Shown: piece by piece, positions 58,658 to 64,000 of the stretch
Position numbering within the stretch: position 1 is the stretch's first letter
Layout: each line of letters begins with the position of its first letter
Assembly (NCBI GenBank): GCA_963582065.1
Contig: CAUZRQ010000017.1
Span: forward strand, 1-64,000
From: UBA8437 sp963582065
GTDB taxonomy: Bacteria; Planctomycetota; Planctomycetia; Planctomycetales; Planctomycetaceae
DNA: 64,000 nt
Direction of reading: 5' to 3'
The notes under the pieces: generated by a model
Databases searched by the model: none
Seen by the model: the letters and a program-made list of their open reading frames with translations, nothing else
Told to the model about the DNA's origin: nothing
Program-made: the position numbers and the translations under genes

Positions 58658-61651
58658 CTACGGGCGTTCCGGAGGGGCGAGGTCAGCACCGCGTGGCTGC
58701 AGGAACAGCGACGGGAAAGACGACCGGCCGCCGATGTCCTTGGCGTTGTAGATCATCTGAGCGTCGAGCACCTTGGTGATCTGGTCCTGGAGCCGTCCGA
58801 GGTGGGCTCGGGTGTAGGGATCGACCTTTCCACCCCAGTCCTTGGCGGCCTTGGCGACGCGGTCCCGGATCTCGACGAGCTCCTGGCGAGCCAGCAGCGC
58901 GATCGCCTTGTAGGCGGCCCCCGAGCCGTTGCCGGGGAGGCTGAGCGTGATCAGGCGATCGATGTGTTCCTGCTGCAGGTTCCGCCGGAGGCTGGACACC
59001 AGCGGCTTTCGGGCCGTGGCACCCTGGTTGGGCTTCTGGTCGAGTTCCGACCAGATCTCGGTGCTGAGAGCCTTGAGCAAATCGGGCAGCGTCAGTGCCG
59101 GCTGGTCGGCCGGGATGCGGAACTCGTTGTCGTAGGTCCGTCGCAACGTGGTGGGGTTCATCAGCATCGTCAGCGTGGATGCCTGCAGGCCGATGATCCG
59201 GTCGTGGACCGGCCAGGCCGGTTGACTGCTCATCGCGTGAACGAATCCACTGCCGCCGTCGAGCCACTTGTCCACGGTCATGTGGCGGAGCAGCTCGGTT
59301 GACAGCCCGTACGCCTTGTCGCGGAACGTCGACTCGATGACGAACTTCAGGGCGTCCTTCTGCGAGTTGGTGGGGACGACCGAGATCGGGGCACGGCCGT
59401 TCTTGTCGCCCTTGCGGTCACGGTTGACGTGAGCTCCGCCGATCCAGTTGGCCATCATGCTCACCGAACGCATCTGCAGCGCCAGGGTCAACTCGTAGCC
59501 GCGGCGTGCCTTCGACCAACTGTCTCCGGGCTTGACGAATTTCTCGAGCAATCGACCGCGGTGGTACTGGACCAGTTCGAGCTGCGCCTTGGCGTAGTCG
59601 AGCGGGTTCTTGCTGAAGTCGTAGCGGCGGGCCAGGGGATCGGGACCGCCGGTGTCTTCGTCGGTGGCGTAGGCCAACTCCGGTTCGGCCACCCGGGCGA
59701 GGATCTTCTTGAGGTCCTTCGAAAAGGTGTAACCGTACTCGATGGCCCAGAGGTCATAGGGGCCGATGTCGATCATCGTGTGATCGCCCTTGGCCGGGTT
59801 CTTACCCAAACGGGCACTCATGTTGACCGGGATGTAGTCCATCACCGAACCGGCAAACGGCTTCTTGCCCTTGAGAGTTCCGTTGTTGATCTCCGCAAGC
59901 GTGTAGATGCTGCTGGACTTGAAGTTGTGACGCAGGCCAAGTGTGTGGCCGACTTCGTGAGCGACGAGTTCGGCGAGCAACGGGCCGACGAACCACTCGG
60001 GGATTCCGTCAAGCAGCGGCGTGGCGGGCTTCTTCGGCTTCTTGTCGTCTTTCTTCTTGTCGTCCTTCTTCTTGTCGTCCTTCTTCTTGTCGTCCTTCTT
60101 CTTGTCGTCCTTCTTCTTGTCGTCATCGTCGTCGAGTGCGGCGAGGATATCGAGGTGCATCTTCATCAGCGAGAGGTCGAAGGCCTTGCCCTGAGCGGCC
60201 AGGCAGAGTCCATTGACCTGGCTGGTACGGCCGACGAGTCCGTCATAGAGGTCATCACCGATGAAGCGGGTGTCGACCTGGGCCATCGGGTGACCGGCGT
60301 AGGGAGAAAGTGCCTGCCGGGCAACGCGACGCCTGACCTCGATTCTTTCGGCCGGAGCAGCCAAACGGATGCGGGGATCCCAACTGGGGTGCCTGGCCAG
60401 CCAGGCCAGCGTTTCGGGACTCATGCCCTGCATCGCGGCCTGGGGCAGCAGTTCGTTGTACTGCATCCAGTAATGACGGATCCATCCGTCGGTGAGGATG
60501 ATGTCGGCGTCGAGGATCTCGCCGGTCAGCGGATTGACCCGGCTGGGCCCAATCGCTGTGCCGACGTCGTTGTTGAGCCAGCGGATGAAGTTCCACCGCA
60601 CGTCCTCGGGGTCTTTCTCGATGTGACGACCGGTACGTGCGTTCTGGAACTCGACCTGGATCGCATTGGAGATCCCGATGTTCTCGAAGGCCTTGTTCCA
60701 GTAGAGCACGCCTTTTTCCACCCAGCGGCGATAACGCACCGGGGTGGTGTGCTCGATGTAGAACGTGATCGGGTTCTTCGGCGGGCTGATCTTCAGTGAC
60801 GGGTCGTCTTTCTCGAGGTGCCAGCGGTTGATGAAACGGACCTGCACTTCCTCATCGCGGTACTTGCCCAGGTCACGGTAGGTGGTGGTGAAGAACCCCA
60901 CCCGTTCGTCGGCCTTGCGGGGGACATAACCCGGCGAGGAGGCCATCTTGCTGATCGAATAGTGCAGGGTCTTGAGACGGCCTCCGGAAGCGGCCAGTTC
61001 GAAGGCCAGTTCGACGTTGTCTCGAAATGCCTTGCATTTCTTGATCGAAAAGATCCGTGGTGAGGTGGACCGAACCGAGGGGCCGAAGAAGCGGGAGGCT
61101 CCGCTGACCAGCAGGGCGTCGATGTCGATCACCGGGCCACCCGAGGGGCCCATCGTCACGATGGGGATCTCCATCACGACACGGTCGGTGAACAACCTCG
61201 GGACGCTGGCCTTGCTGTGTCGGTCGCCGGTGCTGCGGACGCCGATGTTGGGTTCGATCAGCGCCAGGCTCTTGTTGAAGCGACGGAAGTAGACATACAT
61301 TTCACCGGCCTGCAGACCGGCGAATCGCTCGCCGCTGGAAACCGTCAATGCGATGTAGAACTTCTGGGACGGGCCGACTCCGGCGGGGAGTTCGGCGAAG
61401 ACCTGCTGGTCCTTGTTTCGCCGGTAGATCGTGAACAGCGTGCGGCCGACGCCGTTGGCGCTGACGACCTTCTCGAATCCCTTGAGCACCGTCGTGTGTG
61501 GTGGGAAATCGGGTTTCGAAGCCGACTTGGTGGCGGACTTGGTGGCGGACTTGGTGGCGGACTTGGTGGTTGCCTGGGCCAGGGCCGGAACCGGAGCGGC
61601 CAGGATCACGGACAACAGCGACACGAAGATCAGCGAGGCGAAGCGGTGCAT
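58658..61651 (-). CDS. Secreted zinc metalloprotease (DUF5117/DUF4953-like)
   Basis: The 997-aa product has a signal peptide ending 'APALAQATT' style residues, then a TKSA repeat linker (about 27-44). The middle fits the DUF5117-type N-domain ('GVLYWNKAFENIGI', 'DPEDVRWNFIRW'). The zinc site is His565-Glu-x-x-His569 in 'AHEVGHTLGLRHNF', the extended form typical of gluzincin/metzincin-type enzymes. A DDKKK repeat of about 30 residues (about 506-536) is inserted just ahead of the catalytic helix. 'GSVMDYIPVNM' is the conserved downstream Met-containing segment. Such proteases are exported; natural substrates are not known. Confidence 0.85.
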   Translation of the reverse strand: MHRFASLIFVSLLSVILAAPVPALAQATTKSATKSATKSATKSASKPDFPPHTTVLKGFEKVVSANGVGRTLFTIYRRNKDQQVFAELPAGVGPSQKFYIALTVSSGERFAGLQAGEMYVYFRRFNKSLALIEPNIGVRSTGDRHSKASVPRLFTDRVVMEIPIVTMGPSGGPVIDIDALLVSGASRFFGPSVRSTSPRIFSIKKCKAFRDNVELAFELAASGGRLKTLHYSISKMASSPGYVPRKADERVGFFTTTYRDLGKYRDEEVQVRFINRWHLEKDDPSLKISPPKNPITFYIEHTTPVRYRRWVEKGVLYWNKAFENIGISNAIQVEFQNARTGRHIEKDPEDVRWNFIRWLNNDVGTAIGPSRVNPLTGEILDADIILTDGWIRHYWMQYNELLPQAAMQGMSPETLAWLARHPSWDPRIRLAAPAERIEVRRRVARQALSPYAGHPMAQVDTRFIGDDLYDGLVGRTSQVNGLCLAAQGKAFDLSLMKMHLDILAALDDDDDKKKDDKKKDDKKKDDKKKDDKKKDDKKPKKPATPLLDGIPEWFVGPLLAELVAHEVGHTLGLRHNFKSSSIYTLAEINNGTLKGKKPFAGSVMDYIPVNMSARLGKNPAKGDHTMIDIGPYDLWAIEYGYTFSKDLKKILARVAEPELAYATDEDTGGPDPLARRYDFSKNPLDYAKAQLELVQYHRGRLLEKFVKPGDSWSKARRGYELTLALQMRSVSMMANWIGGAHVNRDRKGDKNGRAPISVVPTNSQKDALKFVIESTFRDKAYGLSTELLRHMTVDKWLDGGSGFVHAMSSQPAWPVHDRIIGLQASTLTMLMNPTTLRRTYDNEFRIPADQPALTLPDLLKALSTEIWSELDQKPNQGATARKPLVSSLRRNLQQEHIDRLITLSLPGNGSGAAYKAIALLARQELVEIRDRVAKAAKDWGGKVDPYTRAHLGRLQDQITKVLDAQMIYNAKDIGGRSSFPSLFLQPRGADLAPPERP
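60041..60125 (-). repeat. 15-bp coding tandem repeat (DDKKK)
   Basis: Five full copies of cttgtcgtccttctt (+ strand, one base variant in the first) and a partial sixth encode the alternating Asp/Lys insert in the metalloprotease. The repeat is directly contiguous, with no spacers. Confidence 0.95.
61524..61571 (-). repeat. 12-bp coding tandem repeat (TKSA)
   Basis: Four copies of gacttggtggcg (+ strand, last one imperfect) encode a Thr-Lys-Ser-Ala linker right after the metalloprotease signal peptide. Confidence 0.9.
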
Positions 61652-61777
61652 TCTCGAATTCCTTGGCGTCTCGGGGGACCCGCGACGGTCGAACCCGTGG
61701 CGAGCAATTCGTTACAACCGGGAGAGTTTCCCTACTCCCTGTAGAGTTCCAGTCTAACCCACGCACCGTCGGCATGC

Positions 61778-61810
61778 ACCGTTGCTGCACGGTTTTTGGT
61801 CACGGTGACC
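61778..61810. promoter_or_regulatory. T-tailed hairpin and 13-bp palindrome upstream of metalloprotease
   Basis: ACCGT-TGCTGC-ACGGT followed by five T (61778-61797) looks like an intrinsic terminator on the + strand, though no + gene lies upstream. Directly next to it GGTCAC-G-GTGACC (61798-61810) is a perfect palindrome, like an operator half-site pair. Both lie in the 208-base gap between the PP2C stop and the metalloprotease start. Confidence 0.3.
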
Positions 61811-61859
61811 CGGGGAATGGGGGGGGTCGTGCTGGTTGTAGTGGTTCTGCGGAGACCGG

Positions 61860-62615
61860 TCACGGCGATTGCTGCTCGAGCAGCAGGACGACGGCGGTGA
61901 TGTTGTCCTTTGAACCGCCTTGCTGAGCCGCTTCGACAATCGTCTCGGCGATCTGCTGGGGGTCGTCTCCCTTGGCGAGCAACAGCGCCAGCGTCAGGTC
62001 ATCGACTCCATCGGTGACACCATCCGAGCAGAGCAGAAAGCGATCACTTTCGGTGGGGTCACACACTTCCGGCGTCGTGCCCTCTCCCCCCTCCTTCGAG
62101 CCGAGGTAGCGGTAGAGCACATTGCGGTAGCGGTGCGTGACGGCCTCTTCGGGGCTGATCGTCTCCGCGTCGAGCAGGGCCTGGGTCAGCGAGTGGTCGG
62201 TGGTGAGCTGCTCGAGGTCGCCGTCCTGCTGCAGCCGGTAGACCCGACTGTCTCCAACGCCGCCGGCATAGAGTTGTCCCCCGGCGGCAACCATGAAGAC
62301 GATCGTGGTTCCCATGTTGTGGAAGCGAGGTTCCAGTTGCGCCAGGGCGACGATCTCGGTGTTGGCGAATGCCACCGCCCGGTCGATCGTCTCGATGACC
62401 GTTTCGCTGGACGTTTCGTCGAAGTCGAGCTGCCGCTCGAGATGCTCCTGGATCAACTCGGTGGCCATTTCGCTGGCCTTTTCGCCGGCCGACTGACCTC
62501 CCATGCCGTCGGCGACGAGGAAGAAGCGGCCGTCGGGATCGAGTGTGAACCGATCCTCGTTGTTGTCCCGGAAGTTCCCGGTGATGCTCAGGCTGCCGAC
62601 TTGGACGCGTGCCAT
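61860..62615 (-). CDS. PP2C-family Ser/Thr protein phosphatase
   Basis: ATG 62615 gives 251 aa; an in-frame GTG at 62627 is an alternative. All PP2C motifs for the two-metal centre are visible: 'NFRDNNEDRF', 'LVADGMGGQSAGEKAS', 'GTTIVFMV', 'GGVGDSRVYRL', 'CSDGVTDGVDD' and 'SKDNITAVVLL'. The enzyme removes phosphate from Ser/Thr residues and usually counteracts Hanks-type kinases; none is encoded in this window. The short form without membrane helix is the soluble Stp1/PrpC type. It ends 208 bases before the metalloprotease and starts 45 bases after bshB1. Confidence 0.92.
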   Translation of the reverse strand: MARVQVGSLSITGNFRDNNEDRFTLDPDGRFFLVADGMGGQSAGEKASEMATELIQEHLERQLDFDETSSETVIETIDRAVAFANTEIVALAQLEPRFHNMGTTIVFMVAAGGQLYAGGVGDSRVYRLQQDGDLEQLTTDHSLTQALLDAETISPEEAVTHRYRNVLYRYLGSKEGGEGTTPEVCDPTESDRFLLCSDGVTDGVDDLTLALLLAKGDDPQQIAETIVEAAQQGGSKDNITAVVLLLEQQSP

Positions 62616-62660
62616 GATCTCGGGCACCGCTTGACGCGGCGAATGGGTCGCGTGAGTGGT

Positions 62661-63416
62661 TTACACCGGTGTGGGACAGAGGGTGTCGACCAGGTCGCTG
62701 ACCCCCAGTGGTTGTGCCCCCGTCAGCAGTTCCCCTGCCTGGAAACCGGCGATCGCTCCGTGGAGCGCCGCCCGGCCCTCGACCAGGCGGAAGACCCGGT
62801 TCTTTTCGGGAGGAAACTGCGTCTGGTAGGCTCGGATCGACTGCAATTTTATCTCGAGTGTCTCGGAAATATCCACGACAAACCTCGCCGGTCCGGTCGG
62901 AGCATCGAGCGAGGCAAAGGCCAGCGAGTACCAGGCCTGTTGCTCGATGGTGTGGACAGGCAGTCCGTCAAAAATCTCCTCCCACTTCGACAGCCTCGAG
63001 TAGAACACCGCGGCGTCAATGATCCTGGCGGCCTCGGCGTGGTCGGGCGAGGCCATGGGGGTGGGACCTTCGAGCCCGATGACGATGCGGGGCCTGAAGC
63101 GGCGAAAGATCTTGGCCAGTTCGACCCGGACCTCGAACCCGTCGAAGAGCCGTCGGTTGGGGAAGGCCATCGTCTCGCGGTGGACTCCCAGGATCCGGGC
63201 CGCCTCGGCCGCCTCGGCCAGTCTCACCTCCGGAGACGGGCTCCCCGGAGTTGGCTCACCGTCGGTCAGGTCGACGATGCCCACGCCGTACCCTTGCTGC
63301 ACCAGTCTCGCCAACGTGCCCCCGCAACCGATCTCGACGTCGTCCGGATGGGCCCCGACGGCGATCACGTCGAGTGAATCGGGGGCATCCGGCCGGGAGT
63401 TGTCGTCGGTGGGCAT
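62661..63416 (-). CDS. bshB1: Bacillithiol deacetylase BshB1 (PIG-L family)
   Basis: ATG 63416 gives 251 aa and begins shortly before the family motif 'VIAVGAHPDDVEIGCGGTL', whose His-Pro-Asp-Asp residues bind zinc. Further BshB1-type features are 'LTDGEPTPGSPS', 'RRLFDG' and 'SPDHAEAARII', the second metal His. BshB1 deacetylates GlcNAc-malate to GlcN-malate in bacillithiol synthesis. The bshA and bshC genes are not in this window. The next upstream gene ends five bases before this start, so they are probably cotranscribed. Confidence 0.88.
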   Translation of the reverse strand: MPTDDNSRPDAPDSLDVIAVGAHPDDVEIGCGGTLARLVQQGYGVGIVDLTDGEPTPGSPSPEVRLAEAAEAARILGVHRETMAFPNRRLFDGFEVRVELAKIFRRFRPRIVIGLEGPTPMASPDHAEAARIIDAAVFYSRLSKWEEIFDGLPVHTIEQQAWYSLAFASLDAPTGPARFVVDISETLEIKLQSIRAYQTQFPPEKNRVFRLVEGRAALHGAIAGFQAGELLTGAQPLGVSDLVDTLCPTPV

Positions 63417-63421
63417 GGTTG

Positions 63422-64000
63422 TCAGTCGCCGGAGGCTGTCAGCGACGATGGAATCGACACGAGAATCTCTTCGAGGAACGTTCGTACCAGTTTTGTCAGT
63501 CGGTGAGGATGGGTCAAGCAGCCCAAAGGGCCGCACCCGGCCAGGGTCTCGACGAGTACCCCCGGTACGCTCTCGGCGATTGCCATCGCGGCAGGCGTCC
63601 GGATTGGTTCCCCGTCGTCATACAGTGACTCGGGGACGACCAACAGGATCGGGGGGACGGAGTCGCTGGTGGCGAGTCGGTCGAGGCATTCGGAGAGGTC
63701 GAGTCCGTCGAGCCGGCGGGCACGCCGTGAAGCGACTCGCAGGGACAGTCCGCCGGTGGCATCGATCGCAAATGCCAGCCGCGACTCGTCGAAGGGGGGG
63801 AACCAGGGCTGGTGATTGTGGACCATCAGGCTGTGGAACCCGGGCACGTGAGCCAGTCGGCCGGGCAGGTGGCTGCCCAGACGGGCCAGCCACCGTTCGG
63901 AGGTGGTCAGGTGGGTGCTCACGAGTGGACCCTGCAGGACCGCGGCGGCGATCCGTCCACCGGCATCGGCAAGTGCCGCCAGCCCGACGGCGCTGCCCAG
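63422..64000 (-). CDS. Probable alpha/beta hydrolase, N-terminal part outside window
   Basis: The frame stays open to the right edge, so only the C-terminal 192 residues are visible. The first visible residues ('LGSAVGLAALADAGGRIAAA', then 'VLQGPLV') look like the segment just after the nucleophile elbow of an alpha/beta hydrolase. 'ILLVVPESLYDDGEPI' would carry the acidic residue, and a His in 'LTHPHRLT' near the end could be catalytic. The evidence is positional and the call is tentative. Internal GTG at 63922 is not needed as start. Five bases upstream of bshB1 on the same strand. Confidence 0.5.
   Translation of the reverse strand: MGSAVGLAALADAGGRIAAAVLQGPLVSTHLTTSERWLARLGSHLPGRLAHVPGFHSLMVHNHQPWFPPFDESRLAFAIDATGGLSLRVASRRARRLDGLDLSECLDRLATSDSVPPILLVVPESLYDDGEPIRTPAAMAIAESVPGVLVETLAGCGPLGCLTHPHRLTKLVRTFLEEILVSIPSSLTASGD

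Noticed and set aside
61778..61797. Intrinsic terminator on the + strand
   Set aside because: Good hairpin with T-run, but no + strand gene lies upstream, so I list it only as part of an undefined regulatory region.

Overview
The window looks like chromosomal DNA of a Planctomycetota bacterium. The GC content is high, and the gene content is typical of that phylum: an adjacent DUF1549/DUF1553 and DUF1501 pair, an NPCBM-domain protein, a Tat-exported Gfo/Idh oxidoreductase, a DUF1598-like glycine-rich secreted protein, a DUF5117/DUF4953-like zinc metalloprotease, and several very large secreted or membrane proteins with no known function. The lipid A genes lpxD and lpxI indicate an LPS-bearing outer membrane. 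No rRNA, tRNA, insertion sequence, prophage or CRISPR array was seen. The genes share similar base composition and no island boundary is evident.

Layout. Positions 1-7230 (+) hold a KDGKG-repeat coiled-coil protein (cut by the left edge), an NPCBM protein, and three consecutive trypsin/PDZ proteins joined by 1-4 base overlaps; their catalytic triads decay step by step from intact to absent. Positions 16448-7288 (-) hold two huge envelope proteins (1185 and 1868 aa) joined by an ATGA overlap. Positions 17370-16567 and 18440-17409 (-) are an inositol-monophosphatase-family enzyme and a D-2-hydroxyacid dehydrogenase. Positions 21542-18620 (-) are a Gfo/Idh protein and a CrtI/PYROXD2-like flavoprotein. 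Positions 25769-21921 (-) are tyrA and a PurS-PurS-PurL fusion. Positions 28802-25877 (-) are the DUF1549/1553-DUF1501 pair. Positions 28941-32444 (+) are a polytopic membrane protein and a divergent EF-G paralogue. A 1401-aa unknown protein (-) is divergent from an Nramp-related transporter (+) that carries four EF-hand-like loops.

Positions 38884-43133 (+) are the most interesting locus: a four-TM MotA/TolQ/ExbB-type stator subunit with a long helical tail, followed by two different ExbD-like single-TM proteins. Only one of the two keeps the proton-carrying Asp. It resembles the ZorAB motor in architecture but has no Zorya effector genes beside it, so it may be an undescribed ion-driven envelope motor. 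Positions 46338-43168 to 48898-47426 (-) are a LamG-like secreted protein, a YbbN-like thioredoxin and the DUF1598-like protein. A CitG-family gene (-) is divergent from a DapA-family aldolase (+). Pyruvate phosphate dikinase (-) is divergent from an FHA protein (+), with recognisable promoters on both sides. lpxD-lpxI (-) is divergent from aroH (+). The right end (all -) carries a polytopic membrane protein, the zinc metalloprotease, a PP2C phosphatase, bshB1, and the C-terminal part of a probable hydrolase cut by the right edge.

Genes are tightly packed and no gene-free stretch exceeds about 260 bases. Functional names rest on motif reading by eye. No database search was possible.
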